The notes under the pieces were generated by a model. It was given only the letters and a program-made list of their open reading frames with translations, made no database searches and was not told the origin of the DNA. Below are positions 27,833-37,028 of a stretch of 64,000 nt of DNA, in pieces. Both the position numbers and the translations under genes were made by a program. The DNA comes from Kumtagia sp964244725 (lineage in GTDB: Bacteria > Pseudomonadota > Alphaproteobacteria > Rhizobiales > Rhizobiaceae), in contig CAXTJQ010000010.1 of assembly GCA_964244725.1 (NCBI GenBank), positions 1-64,000 on the forward strand. Direction: 5' to 3'. How positions within the stretch are numbered: position 1 is the stretch's first letter; every line of letters begins with the position of its first letter.

Positions 27833-29035
27833 GTGGCGGATCATTCAGCAGCAGACTCGGCGAGCGGTTACCTTTTTCAGTGCCGATATGCCCTCTTGGC
27901 GGCCTTGAAGCGCCAAGACGTGACGCCGGGGCTCGAGGTTTCGATCGAGTGTTTCGACGACATTGCCTTCTCCAGCAACGGCTCGCCGAAAGAGCTTCTG
28001 CAGTCGAAGCACAGCCTCAAGCCGAAGCCCATGAGCGACCGGGCGGTCCAGTTCTGGAATACGATCGGCATCTGGACGAAGCGCGTAAAGGATCATCCGG
28101 CCGAGCTTGGCAAAATCAAGCTCACCTTCGTGACGACGTCGACGCTTGGCGCGGATACGGCGGTCTCCCTGCTCCGGCCGAGCCCCACGATCCGAGACGT
28201 TGCAAAGGCATCCGAGAAGCTCGCGGTTTCGGCCGCAGAATCAAAAAGCAAGAAAATTGCCTGGGCGACCAAGCTGTTCCTCGAACAGACGCGCGAAATG
28301 CGAGAGCAGATTATCGGGATGGTCGAAATGCTCGACGCCTCGCCGACGATCATCGACGTGAAAGATGAGCTGGCGGCAGCGTTGAAGCGTGCCTGTCGGC
28401 CCGAGCACATGACGGCGTTTCGCGAGCGGCTCGAAGGCTGGTGGTTCGCGATCGTGATCGACGCCCTGGCTACCCCGGGCGGAAAGCTTATCCCGGTGTC
28501 CCTGATCGATTCCAAGATCGATGATCTGCGTGACGAATTCGCGCCGGACCAGCTTCCCATTGACTACGGCACGGCAGATCCGTCGGGCGAAACGGTTGGG
28601 CTTTTAGAGCGGCGTGCGTTCGTCGAGCAACTCAAGCTCATCGGCCTTGGCCCGACTGGCCAGAAGATCGCGATCGTCGACTATTTCCGAGCGCGCGAGC
28701 AGCGCTCGCGCTGGACGCGTGACGGTCTGCTCCGGCAGAACGAACTTACCGATTACGGGCGCCAGCTGACCGAGCACTGGCAGCGGCGCAGAGGTGTCGC
28801 CGAGGGCCGCCTCGGCGAGAACATGTCGGAGGCCGAGCTGGCCGATATCGGCATGGACGTTTTCTCGTCGACCACCGGCAATGCCATTCCGATCCGCGAG
28901 GTGACCGAGGCGTACGTCTCGCAAGGATCGTATCACATGTTGTCGGATGATCATATTATCGGGTGGCACCCGCATTATGTCGAACGCCTAAGCCCGACTG
29001 CGCCAGGGGATGATGATGAACCCGGCATGGAATGA
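27833..29035 (+). CDS. ABC-3C system component with nuclease-like N-terminus
   Basis: A 400-aa protein resembling the C-terminal-component family of ABC three-component (ABC-3C) conflict systems. The first 60 residues match the dsDNA-nuclease (DUF4297/Cap4-like) pattern: SGYLFQCRYALL, then an acidic IECFDD (Glu39, Asp42, Asp43) and QSKH (Gln57, Lys59), a QxK form of the PD-(D/E)xK core. The remainder is the ABC-3C-type helical region. GTG start with AGGGGGAG just upstream. It overlaps the middle component by 26 bp. Predicted to be the effector that is released or activated by the ATPase. Confidence 0.75.
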   Translation: MADHSAADSASGYLFQCRYALLAALKRQDVTPGLEVSIECFDDIAFSSNGSPKELLQSKHSLKPKPMSDRAVQFWNTIGIWTKRVKDHPAELGKIKLTFVTTSTLGADTAVSLLRPSPTIRDVAKASEKLAVSAAESKSKKIAWATKLFLEQTREMREQIIGMVEMLDASPTIIDVKDELAAALKRACRPEHMTAFRERLEGWWFAIVIDALATPGGKLIPVSLIDSKIDDLRDEFAPDQLPIDYGTADPSGETVGLLERRAFVEQLKLIGLGPTGQKIAIVDYFRAREQRSRWTRDGLLRQNELTDYGRQLTEHWQRRRGVAEGRLGENMSEAELADIGMDVFSSTTGNAIPIREVTEAYVSQGSYHMLSDDHIIGWHPHYVERLSPTAPGDDDEPGME

Positions 29036-29516
29036 TCGGTCCGTTGAGGACCAGACCCTGTTTAATCCGGTCTTCTGCGCTCTCCTCCTGCGCGCCGCGA
29101 GCCGAGGCTATCAGGAGGGAGATACAAGTCGAGCGCTTCCGCTCGCCCATGCCTTTCTCGTTCTGCCGATCGTCCTCAATGCGCGGGTGCGACGCGCGCT
29201 GCCAACGCTGAAGACGCGCATGACGAGCTGGGTGACGACGCATCCAGAGTTCAGCTCGGAGTTTGCCGTTCGTTGCCGGGAACTGGTCGATACGACCCGC
29301 GAGGCGATCCAGTTTGGTTGCGCGCAGGACTGGCTCGCCATTGCCGGGGACGGTCTCAGGCCGGGGGCGCACCGCTTCAAGCCCGATCCGCCGCGGCTCG
29401 ATACCGACACGATCGACATCAAGGATTGCTACGAGGCGGCCCGCTTCGTGGGGCGATGGATCCCCAAGGATGATCGTCAGTCCACCATACTATCCATGCT
29501 TGGAGTTGCCCCGTGA
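29010..29516 (+). CDS. Three-component ABC system middle component
   Basis: A 168-aa protein recognised as an ABC-3C middle component: an N-terminal NPVFCALLLRAASRGY segment, a central helical region with LPLAHAFLVLPIVL, and a C-terminal YEAARFVGRWIPKDD. It is small and soluble and links the effector to the DUF3732 ATPase in these systems. It overlaps both neighbours, so the three genes are translationally coupled. Confidence 0.8.
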   Translation: MMMNPAWNDRSVEDQTLFNPVFCALLLRAASRGYQEGDTSRALPLAHAFLVLPIVLNARVRRALPTLKTRMTSWVTTHPEFSSEFAVRCRELVDTTREAIQFGCAQDWLAIAGDGLRPGAHRFKPDPPRLDTDTIDIKDCYEAARFVGRWIPKDDRQSTILSMLGVAP

Positions 29517-31441
29517 GCCTCAGGATTCTGGAAATCGGCGTCTACGGGCACAATGGCGAGGTGAACTCGGTCAAGCTCAACACTTCGGGCTTGAGCATCA
29601 TTACGGGGGCCTCAAAGACCGGCAAGTCGTCCCTAATCGACATTATCGAATATTGCTTCGGCCGGGAGCAGTGCCACGTCTCGGACGGTGTGATCCGGCA
29701 GCATGTCGCGTGGTACGGCATCCTGCTTGACCGGGGTGACAGCCGAGTCTTCATTGCGCGGCGCAACCCCAAGCCGCCGAAGACACGTGATTCTGACGTC
29801 TATTACGCCGTCGGCGCGGACCTAGGGATGCCCGAGCGCGCGGACTGGAAATCCAATATCGGCGTCTCAGATATCGAAGCAATCCTCACATCGTCGGTCG
29901 GCATCTCCGAGAATGTGACGACAGTTCCCGAGGGCCAGACACGCAACCCGATCGTGGCAAACATACGCCATGCCCTAATGTTATGTATCCAAGACCAGGA
30001 CGAGATCGATAGTCGCAAGATCCTATTTCACCGCCAAAGCGAACCATTCCTGCCGCAGACGATCAAGGATGTGTTGCCCTATTTCCTAGGCGCGATCGAC
30101 GAGGATTTGTTGCGGCGCAAGGTTCAGCTTGATCTCGAGCGCAGGGAACTAAGGAAATTGCTGAAGCTGACCGGCGAGCGTGAGCAGCTTGCCAGCCTTT
30201 CGGCGGCACGCACCGAAGACATTTTCCGCGAGGCGCAGTCGGTTGGTTTGCTTCCTCCCGGCCAGCCGCCTGCACAGGACGTCGCGCTCGGCGGCCTTCG
30301 GGCGATCAACCCGGTTGTCCAGGAAGTACCGGTGCCGCCGGATTCGACGGAGCCGATCGCTGTGCTTCGCCGCGAGCGCTCCGGGTTGCGGCGCGAACTT
30401 GCCGTGCTGAAGGAGCGCCTGCGCCAGATTCGGCAGGTCGAGGATGTTGCCGGCGGCTTCGCGCAGGAAGCCGGTGAGCAACGGGCAAGGCTGGCAAGCC
30501 TTGGCCTGGTCACGAAGGGCGATGTCGAGGCCTGCGCTCTATGCGGATCGACCGACGTCCATGTTCCGGCGGCGGCGGAGATGCACAGGACCCTGAGCGG
30601 AATCGAAGATCAGCTTAGCCAAGTCCATCGAGAAGTGCCGCGCCTACAGGAAGCGCAAGGAGATTTGGTCGAGCAGCAGAACGGGATCGAGAACGCCCTC
30701 AGGCGCAATCAGGAACAGATCGATACGCTCGCCAAGCAGGACGACGCCTTCAGATCTGAGCGCGACAGCCAGTTGAGGCTTGCCCGGACGATGGGGCGGA
30801 TTGCCTATTTTTTGGAGACTTTGCCGCCACTGCCTGCTTCGGCCGCGTCGACGGAGGAACTCGACGCCGCCCGAAAGCGGGTTGAGGCGCTGGAAAAGCT
30901 GGTCGACCCCGAGAGCACTGAACAGCGACTGACCTCGATCCTTAATCTGATCGGCGACTTTATGACGCGCGATTCAGAGAAGCTGGATCTCGAGCATAGC
31001 GGCAGTCGTCTGAGACTCGACATCAAGCAACTAGCCGTCGTCGCCGACACCTTAGACGGGCCGGTTCCCTTGTTCCGCATGGGAAGCGGCGAGAATTGGG
31101 TGGGCTATCATGTGCTCGCCCACCTCGCGCTCCATCGCTGGTTCAGGCTGAAGGATCGCCCGGTTCCCGGGTTCATTTTCTTCGATCAGCCCTCACAGGC
31201 TCATTATCCCGCCGAACAGGATCGCGACGGTGACGTCTCCGGACTGCCTGACGCTGACCGTGAAGCGGTGTTCAAGCTCTTCAAACTGATGTTCGACGTG
31301 GCGGTCGAACTTACGCCGAGCTTACAGGTGATCGTGACAGACCACGCAGATCTCAGGGACAGTTGGTTCTCCGATGCCGTCGTCGCGCGATGGCGTGGAC
31401 AAGGGCTCGTCCCTCAGCGCTGGATCGACGCGCGCGGCTGA
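29513..31441 (+). CDS. DUF3732 SMC-like ABC ATPase of ABC-3C system
   Basis: A 642-aa RecN/SMC-like ATPase. Walker A is GASKTGKSS (residues 32-40). Coiled-coil arms span about 195-460 and are interrupted near 341 by CALC, which resembles a Rad50-type zinc hook. The C-terminal Walker B region reads FIFFDQPSQAHYP (near 555). In predicted ABC-3C systems such ATPases sense DNA structures of invading elements and control a toxic effector. ATGA-type overlap (GTGA) with the middle component; GTG start. Confidence 0.85.
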   Translation: MSLRILEIGVYGHNGEVNSVKLNTSGLSIITGASKTGKSSLIDIIEYCFGREQCHVSDGVIRQHVAWYGILLDRGDSRVFIARRNPKPPKTRDSDVYYAVGADLGMPERADWKSNIGVSDIEAILTSSVGISENVTTVPEGQTRNPIVANIRHALMLCIQDQDEIDSRKILFHRQSEPFLPQTIKDVLPYFLGAIDEDLLRRKVQLDLERRELRKLLKLTGEREQLASLSAARTEDIFREAQSVGLLPPGQPPAQDVALGGLRAINPVVQEVPVPPDSTEPIAVLRRERSGLRRELAVLKERLRQIRQVEDVAGGFAQEAGEQRARLASLGLVTKGDVEACALCGSTDVHVPAAAEMHRTLSGIEDQLSQVHREVPRLQEAQGDLVEQQNGIENALRRNQEQIDTLAKQDDAFRSERDSQLRLARTMGRIAYFLETLPPLPASAASTEELDAARKRVEALEKLVDPESTEQRLTSILNLIGDFMTRDSEKLDLEHSGSRLRLDIKQLAVVADTLDGPVPLFRMGSGENWVGYHVLAHLALHRWFRLKDRPVPGFIFFDQPSQAHYPAEQDRDGDVSGLPDADREAVFKLFKLMFDVAVELTPSLQVIVTDHADLRDSWFSDAVVARWRGQGLVPQRWIDARG

Positions 31442-31642
31442 CGTCAGGCGGGGAAGGAGGCGAACAAACGTGAGTAGTCAGCTTTTCATGCAAACCGCAC
31501 TACCTTGCTATCTGGGTGGCGGTACTTTTTTCGAGGCTTGCCGCAGGCTATTTGCGTGGCCTAGGGGGCTACGGATGCGCGATTGAGATCGATAGATGCT
31601 GTGCCCGCACGAAAATATTTTCCGCAAGATTACCTAATAAAA
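31442..31642. other. Non-coding spacer after ABC-3C genes
   Basis: An AT-richer stretch following the ABC-3C operon. No convincing gene, tRNA or attachment repeat is visible. It leads into decayed coding remnants. Confidence 0.5.
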
Positions 31643-32010
31643 TCAAGAGCGTAGATTTTTGACGGTCTCACAGTCGGCAACGGACTGCCATGACGGCCAA
31701 AATTTCTTATTTCTCAAGGTCTTACGAGCTACTTGAACAATCGAGTGGGAGTGATTTTTACCCATCCGAACACCGCCGAGTTTACGCCTTGATACGACGT
31801 AAACGTCGCGGCTGATGTTGGCGGGTTTCCCCAGGCTTTCGAGCAGGCCGAGCGCCTGCAGGACGGCGGCATAGATGCCGATGCTGACATTAGCGTTGCC
31901 GGCTTCGACCTTTGAAGGGTCCAACGAGACGTGAAGGCGCGCTCGGCCATCACAGCCATAGGCAGTCGCCAGCGACGACGGGCGCCGATCGCATCAGTGG
32001 AAAAGTGCTG
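31643..32010 (-). pseudogene. Frameshifted XRE/HTH-type regulator remnant
   Basis: Two overlapping minus-strand frames together encode a small helix-turn-helix protein. The first frame gives GARRRWRLPMAVMAERAFTS then TLQ; the second continues as KVEAGNANVSIGIYAAVLQA (the K restored), like HipB-type or XRE antitoxin/repressor domains. They join if one base is restored in the short T run at 31911-31913 (A run on the coding strand). An in-frame stop at 32011-32013 truncates the N-terminus and no start is evident. It is therefore a broken gene unless the missing base is a sequencing error. No toxin partner is adjacent. Confidence 0.65.
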
Positions 32011-32016
32011 TCATAA

Positions 32017-32240
32017 CAGGTCAAGACATCCGAATGGTTGGCGTGGCTTGCCGATCGGAACTGGTTCATCCGCGATCCCGCCAAGCTGTCCGAAATTTCC
32101 CGTTTGCGTTAAAGCACCTTCTGATCCCGCAGGCGTATCGGCAGAAAGTTTTCCTCGACCTCATCGCGCCTAACGGCGATATTGGGGCCGGCTATCGGCG
32201 CCCCTCCGAGCTCGCGCTTGAATTCAAGGCTTTGCGATGA
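32017..32240 (+). pseudogene. Decayed coding remnant, unknown family
   Basis: Two plus-strand frames read as protein-like sequence and look like one gene split by a frameshift near 32105. The first gives EWLAWLADRNWFIRDPAKLS and ends RLR-stop. The second continues LLIPQAYRQKVFLDLIAPNG and ends EFKALR-stop. There is no start codon or upstream portion. I do not recognise the family. It fits a region of gene decay at the edge of the defence island. Confidence 0.35.
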
Positions 32241-32297
32241 CCCTCGGCGGCTCATCGCACCGTGGCGAAGAAAGACAAGGGATCGGCGACACGCACC

Positions 32298-33209
32298 TCA
32301 CTGTTTTGCGCGCCGCGCGTTGCTCCCCTCCCGAGCGACTTCAAGGAACCAGGACACCATAGGCTCGCGTTCCGCGCCCGCCCTCCAGATCAACGTCTCC
32401 GTCCAGCCGGTGATGGCGAGTGGCGGTTCGTGCTGGCGCCAACCCTGCGCGCTGGCTGCAAAGCGCGAGGGCACCGTCGCGATAGCGTCGGTACAGGCCA
32501 GAACGTTGGGCACCGCAAGAAAGCGAGACAGGGTCGCTATCACGCTGCGTTCCCGACCGATCCGTTTCAGTGCCTCGTCGACCGCGCCGCGAGCGTCGTC
32601 CCGAAGCGTCACCAGGAGATGCGGCAGCGTTGTATAGGCTTCCAGGGTCAACCCCTGTGCGAGCGCCGGATGGTCGGCGCGCGCAAGGCACACGAAATGC
32701 TCCTCGAACAGCGGCGCGGCCAGCAGGCGCTTGGGCAACTCCGGGAAGACGCCGATCACGGCGTCGAGCCGGCCCTCGTCGAGATCGGCGAACGCCCTGT
32801 CCTTGTCGAGCGGCCGGGCTTTGAGGGTAATTCCGGGTGCTCGCTCGGCGATCTGCGAGATCAGCCTCGGCAGCATCACGAACTCCGCGGCGTCCGACAT
32901 CGCAACCTTGAGAGCGCCGCGAGCCTTGGATGGGTCGAACGGCGCCTCGTCCGCAACCAAAGCCCGCAACTGTTGCAGCACTGCCGCAATTTCCGGAGCC
33001 AACGCTTGCGCGCGCGACGTCGGGCGCATCCCGCCCGCGGCGCGCAGAAACAGGGGATCGGCGAAAAGGCGCCGCAACCGGTCCAGCGCCTTGCTTGCCG
33101 ATGGCTGCGCGAGGCCGACGCGGGCGGCGGCTCGCGTGACGTTTCGTTCGGCGAACAGCGCCTCGAACAACACGAGCAGATCGAGATCGACGCGCGCCAA
33201 ATTCTGCAT
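32298..33209 (-). CDS. LysR family transcriptional regulator
   Basis: A 303-aa LysR-type regulator. The N-terminal HTH reads LFAERNVTRAAARVGLAQPS followed by KALDRLRRLFADPLFLR, a NodD/PcpR-like subgroup signature. The C-terminal part is the effector-binding domain. It is divergent from the 33306 operon with 96 bp between, so it probably controls that operon. The inducer is unknown. Confidence 0.92.
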   Translation of the reverse strand: MQNLARVDLDLLVLFEALFAERNVTRAAARVGLAQPSASKALDRLRRLFADPLFLRAAGGMRPTSRAQALAPEIAAVLQQLRALVADEAPFDPSKARGALKVAMSDAAEFVMLPRLISQIAERAPGITLKARPLDKDRAFADLDEGRLDAVIGVFPELPKRLLAAPLFEEHFVCLARADHPALAQGLTLEAYTTLPHLLVTLRDDARGAVDEALKRIGRERSVIATLSRFLAVPNVLACTDAIATVPSRFAASAQGWRQHEPPLAITGWTETLIWRAGAEREPMVSWFLEVAREGSNARRAKQ

Positions 33210-33305
33210 GCCATCATTCTATGGGAGAATGAAGAGAATGCCGACATGCCATTTTCAGCATGAAGCCCGAATGGCTAAGACGGCATCACCTCAGGGAGAT
33301 TTTCC

Positions 33306-33767
33306 ATGATCCACAACACCGCGCGCCAGATCGCCGAGAGCTTCATCCGCGAAGGGATCGCGAAGGCGGACGCCGCCGTTTTCGATGCGCTGATTGCCGA
33401 AGATGTGATTGTTGAAACCGGTCTCAGCCCCTCCGGACCGATTAAGGGCCGCGTAGCCTACAAGGAAGTATTCATGGGCTTTGCCGACGCCTGGCCGGTG
33501 CGCGATTTCGTCGTTCATCGCGTCGACGAGTCCGGCGACACGGTTTTCATCGAGTTCACTGCCACGGCCGAATTCGCCGACGATTATTATGGCGTTGCCG
33601 CGACCCATCAGGTCGTCGCGATGCGTGAGATCCACCGTCTCGACATCAAGGATGGGAAGATCGTCCGCAATCTGGTCGGCGCGGTGAACCTCCCCTTTGA
33701 ATTCATCATGTACCCGGCCCTGAAGGACGCGGTGCTGGCGCCGCTGAAAGTCGCGGACGCGTCCTGA
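33306..33767 (+). CDS. NTF2-like (SnoaL-type) protein
   Basis: A 153-aa protein of the NTF2-like cone fold (SnoaL/ketosteroid-isomerase superfamily): an N-terminal helix pair (RQIAESFIREGIAKADAAVF), then strands GRVAYKEVFMGFADAWP and VFIEFTATAEFADDYYGV. Substrate is unknown; members are isomerases, hydrolases or binding proteins. GGGAGA precedes the ATG. First gene of a three-gene operon facing the LysR regulator. Confidence 0.8.
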   Translation: MIHNTARQIAESFIREGIAKADAAVFDALIAEDVIVETGLSPSGPIKGRVAYKEVFMGFADAWPVRDFVVHRVDESGDTVFIEFTATAEFADDYYGVAATHQVVAMREIHRLDIKDGKIVRNLVGAVNLPFEFIMYPALKDAVLAPLKVADAS

Positions 33768-33802
33768 TCGCCGGTCATCGACCAACTCAAAGGAATTGTC
33801 GG

Positions 33803-34138
33803 ATGCGCATATTTGCCACGAGCCGCCCCACCGCCATTGCGGACAGCCAAAATCTCAATGAGGGCATGGAAGAAGAAATCGCCAAGGGGCGACAGTTCTA
33901 CATGGATGGCCTCATCCTGCAGGCTTACATGCATCCGGCTTACGCGCGGACCTTCATGATCCTCGAAGCCGACAGCATCGAAACAGCGCGGGCGCGCTTT
34001 TCCGAGTATCCGCAGGTCAAGGCTGGGCTTGTCGAGTTCGAATTCACGCCCCTCGTCGGGATGCCCGCGATTGCGCAAGTGCATACCCTTCGCGGCCAGG
34101 CATTGCCCCCATGGTGGCCGACGGGAGATGTGAAATGA
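33803..34138 (+). CDS. YciI/muconolactone-isomerase-like protein
   Basis: A 111-aa protein predicted to form a dimeric alpha+beta barrel. The second half (FMILEADSIETARARFSEYP, VEFEFTPL) resembles YciI and muconolactone delta-isomerase proteins, where the 'YP...EFTPL' part closes the barrel. Function unknown; possibly isomerisation or ligand binding in the same pathway as its neighbours. AAAGGAATTG upstream of the ATG. It overlaps the next SDR by ATGA. Confidence 0.65.
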   Translation: MRIFATSRPTAIADSQNLNEGMEEEIAKGRQFYMDGLILQAYMHPAYARTFMILEADSIETARARFSEYPQVKAGLVEFEFTPLVGMPAIAQVHTLRGQALPPWWPTGDVK

Positions 34139-34839
34139 GCGGAGAAGAGATGACACGGGTCGCGCTCGTCATCGGGATGGGCCCCGGCCTTTCGGCCGCG
34201 CTCGCTGAGCGTTTCGCCGCCGGCGGCTTCGCCATAGCTGGCTTTGCGCGTCATCCGGAAAAGTCGGCCGACCTTGCCGCCGCCTTTGCGGCGCGCGGCG
34301 CGCGCCTTGAGATGCGAGCGGTCGACGCGTCGGACTTTGCGCGGCTGGCCAGCGCCATCGACGAGGTTGAGTCAGGGTTCGGCCCGATCGAGGTGCTGAT
34401 CTACAACGCCTACCGCGCCACCTACGCCATGCCTTCGGCGGTGCCGGTCGATGAATTCGTCGACGACTTTCGGGTCAATGTTGCGGGCGCGCTTGCCGCA
34501 ACGCAGGCGGTGCTGCCCGCCATGCGCCGACGCGGGCGGGGCACGGTACTGCTCACCGGCGGGGGGCTCGCGCTCGATCCCACAGGCTGGCTGCCAGCGG
34601 CCTCGCTCGCCGTCGGCAAAGCCGGCGTCCGCAACCTCGCCCTTACACTGAACAAGGAACTCACCGACTCAGGCGTCCGTGTCACGACCGTGACGGTGAC
34701 GGGCCAGATCGCGCCGCAAACGGAATTCGCGCCCGATCTCATCGCTGAAACTTATTGGCGGCTGCACAGCGCCTCCGCGGCCGCGCCAGCGGAAGTGGTC
34801 TATGCCGGTCATGTCGCCGGCCTCGTGGCCCGAGAATGA
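34135..34839 (+). CDS. Atypical SDR family protein lacking the catalytic Tyr
   Basis: A 234-aa Rossmann protein of the SDR superfamily. The nucleotide motif is GMGPGLS (14-20) instead of TGxxxGIG, NNAG is replaced by NAYR (91-94), and the YxxxK motif appears as LAVGK (158-162), so Lys162 is kept but the catalytic Tyr is Leu. Members with this pattern exist, but their chemistry is uncertain; it may be a binding protein or use another residue. The ATG at 34135 overlapping the previous stop is chosen over the upstream in-frame start. Confidence 0.75.
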   Translation: MSGEEMTRVALVIGMGPGLSAALAERFAAGGFAIAGFARHPEKSADLAAAFAARGARLEMRAVDASDFARLASAIDEVESGFGPIEVLIYNAYRATYAMPSAVPVDEFVDDFRVNVAGALAATQAVLPAMRRRGRGTVLLTGGGLALDPTGWLPAASLAVGKAGVRNLALTLNKELTDSGVRVTTVTVTGQIAPQTEFAPDLIAETYWRLHSASAAAPAEVVYAGHVAGLVARE

Positions 34840-35115
34840 CCGCCGCGCGGGGCAAAATGAAGCCGATGGATACCGCAACCTCGACAATAGATTGTCTGGC
34901 AATGCTCCAATGAACGGAAAGCGCAGCAAGTCACGGCCCACGGGTCGCCTTTCGGCCGTGGCGAGCAAACATTTCAATGAAATTCAAAAGTTTAGAATGC
35001 TTGGGATTTTCGATTCGGGATGGTTCAGGCCCATCCGGCAAATCCGTTCATACACCAAGGCGCGTCGCGTTTGATTGGCCTCATATCCTGCGGCTTCCGA
35101 CATGGAGCCGCGGAC

Positions 35116-35889
35116 TCACCAGGCCGAATAACCGCCGTCGGCGAGTACGATCGAGCCGGTGAGCAGGCTCGCGGCTTGCGAGGCGAGGAACAGCACGACG
35201 CTGGCGATTTCGTGGTCCTTGCCCATCCGTCCCATGGGCGTGCCGTCGAGCCAGCGCCGATACATGTCTGGACGTTCGTGAATGATCTTGTTGAGCGGCG
35301 TATCGATGTAGGTCGGCGCGACCGCATTGACGCGCACGCCCCGCGCCGCCCACTCGGCCGCCAGCGACCGGGTCAGGTGATGCACCGCAGCTTTCGACGC
35401 ATTGTAGTGCGCCTGCGGCTGCGGACGGTTGACGATGAAGCCCGACATCGAGCCGATGTTGACGATTGACCCTTGGCCCGCCTTGAGCATGTGATTGCCG
35501 AAGGCCCGGCAGCACCAGTAGGTGCCGTTGAGATTGACGTCGAGAACCTTGAGCCAGCGCTCGTCGGTCATGTCCTCCGCCGGAATGTCGCTGAGCGCGA
35601 TGCCGGCATTGTTGACCAGGATGGACGCGCCGCTGCCTTGCTCGGCCAGTTCGTCGGCGATGGCCGTCACGCGGGCCGAGTCGGTCACGTCGCAGATGAA
35701 GGACCGGGCGTCGTAGCCCTTCGCCTTCAGTTGCGCCAAGCCCTCTTCGGCCAGGGTCTCGTCGTGTTCCAGGATCGCCAGCCGCGCGCCGGCCTCGCCC
35801 AAAGCCTGCGCGCAGGCGAGCCCGATACCGCGGCCGCCGCCTGTGACGACGGCGAATTGACCATCGACCTTGAACATTTCGAGATACAT
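35116..35889 (-). CDS. SDR family sugar-type dehydrogenase
   Basis: A 257-aa classical SDR. TGGGRGIG (16-23), NNAG (93-96), Ser147 and Tyr162/Lys166 (YNASK) are all intact, and the C-terminus has LTGSIVLADGGYSAW typical of polyol/glucose dehydrogenases. It is the last gene of the leftward ABC importer operon and probably oxidises the imported sugar or polyol. GAGGA lies ten bases before the ATG; the internal ATG at 35877 is the alternative start. Confidence 0.9.
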   Translation of the reverse strand: MYLEMFKVDGQFAVVTGGGRGIGLACAQALGEAGARLAILEHDETLAEEGLAQLKAKGYDARSFICDVTDSARVTAIADELAEQGSGASILVNNAGIALSDIPAEDMTDERWLKVLDVNLNGTYWCCRAFGNHMLKAGQGSIVNIGSMSGFIVNRPQPQAHYNASKAAVHHLTRSLAAEWAARGVRVNAVAPTYIDTPLNKIIHERPDMYRRWLDGTPMGRMGKDHEIASVVLFLASQAASLLTGSIVLADGGYSAW

Positions 35890-35985
35890 GGTCGCGCAAA
35901 TCCTCGACGGCGGACAAGTCGAAAAGGAAGGACGGGGCAGCGATACCCCGTCCTTTAGGCTTGGGAGGCCTGAAGGACTGGAAGC

Positions 35986-36963
35986 TCAGAACGCGCTGTC
36001 GGCCTGGTAGAATTCGCCGACGTTGTCGCAACCGATGCCGGCCACCTTCGTGAAGACGAAGGGCTGATCCTTGGTCGACTGTTTGGCGCCGGTGGCGAGG
36101 TCGAGCGCCATGGTGAACGAATCCCGCGCGGCGAGCGTCGGCGAATTCAGCCCGGTCGACACGTAGCGGCCGTCGCAGCCGCCGTCCTTGATCGCCTTGA
36201 AGGCTTCCTTCTGACCGTCGATGCCGCCGACCAGGATCTTGGAATCCGGCTTCAGGACCGACAGCGCGCCAAGCGCCATGGCGTCGTTGTAGCCGAAAAT
36301 GACATCGAGGTCGGGATGCGCCGTCAGCATGTCCTCGGTCGCGCCGACGGCCTGGTCCTGGGCGTAACCCGCCTGGCCGCGAACGACGACGTCATACTTC
36401 GTGCCGCCTGCGTCGAGACCGGACAGAAAGCCTTTCTCGCGCGCCGGGCCGACGAACTTGTCGCCGGGGCCGCCCTCGAGGATGCCGATCTTGACCGGAC
36501 CGGCGCCGACCCGCTTGGCCATCATCTCGCCGGCGAGCTTGCCGATGCCTTCATTGTCGGCGCCGAACGTTGCGTTCGCTCCGACTTTCGGAACTTCCGT
36601 GTCGATGAAGACCACCTGCAGCCCTTTGTCGATCGCTTCCTTGACGGCCGTTTCAGTGGTGACCGGATCGACGGCGTTCATGACGACCACGTCGACGCCG
36701 CGCGAGGCCATGTCCTCGAGCTGCTGCATCTGCTTGACGGCGTCCCCGTCGGCCTGGCTGGCGACCAGCTTGAAGCCTTTTTCCGCCGACAGGCGTTCGG
36801 CTTCCTTCCACATCGCCACGTAGTACGGCGCCGTCATTGTGCGCTGCAGGAAGCCGATGGTGACGTCCTTGGCTTCCTTGCCGGCGGCGAAGGCCGCCGT
36901 CCCCGAAAACGCGACCGCCATCGCGGTGGCCATCAACAATCTTCTCGAAATCGTCACAGTCAT
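35986..36963 (-). CDS. Sugar ABC transporter substrate-binding protein
   Basis: A 325-aa periplasmic binding protein of the ribose/xylose (peripla_BP_4) type. It has a signal peptide (SRRLLMATAMAVAFSGTAAF, cleavage near AFA-AG), then VTIGFLQRTMTAPYYVAMWK, VDVVVMNAVDPVTTE and IFGYNDAMALGAL, all typical of this class. The start at 36963 has GGAGGA five bases upstream. It works with the permease and ATPase encoded upstream in the operon. Ligand not predictable; a pentose, polyol or related sugar is likely. Confidence 0.93.
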   Translation of the reverse strand: MTVTISRRLLMATAMAVAFSGTAAFAAGKEAKDVTIGFLQRTMTAPYYVAMWKEAERLSAEKGFKLVASQADGDAVKQMQQLEDMASRGVDVVVMNAVDPVTTETAVKEAIDKGLQVVFIDTEVPKVGANATFGADNEGIGKLAGEMMAKRVGAGPVKIGILEGGPGDKFVGPAREKGFLSGLDAGGTKYDVVVRGQAGYAQDQAVGATEDMLTAHPDLDVIFGYNDAMALGALSVLKPDSKILVGGIDGQKEAFKAIKDGGCDGRYVSTGLNSPTLAARDSFTMALDLATGAKQSTKDQPFVFTKVAGIGCDNVGEFYQADSAF

Positions 36964-37028
36964 GGTCTCCTCCATTGTGCCTGCCTGCCAGGCGTTGCCC
37001 CACGCGGGATCCGTACCGGGCGCTCCGG

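Noticed and set aside
34932..34960. Hairpin CACGGCC/GGCCGTG as a terminator of the SDR operon
   Set aside because: A 7-bp stem with a 15-nt loop and no T tract, 90 bp past the gene; too weak to call.
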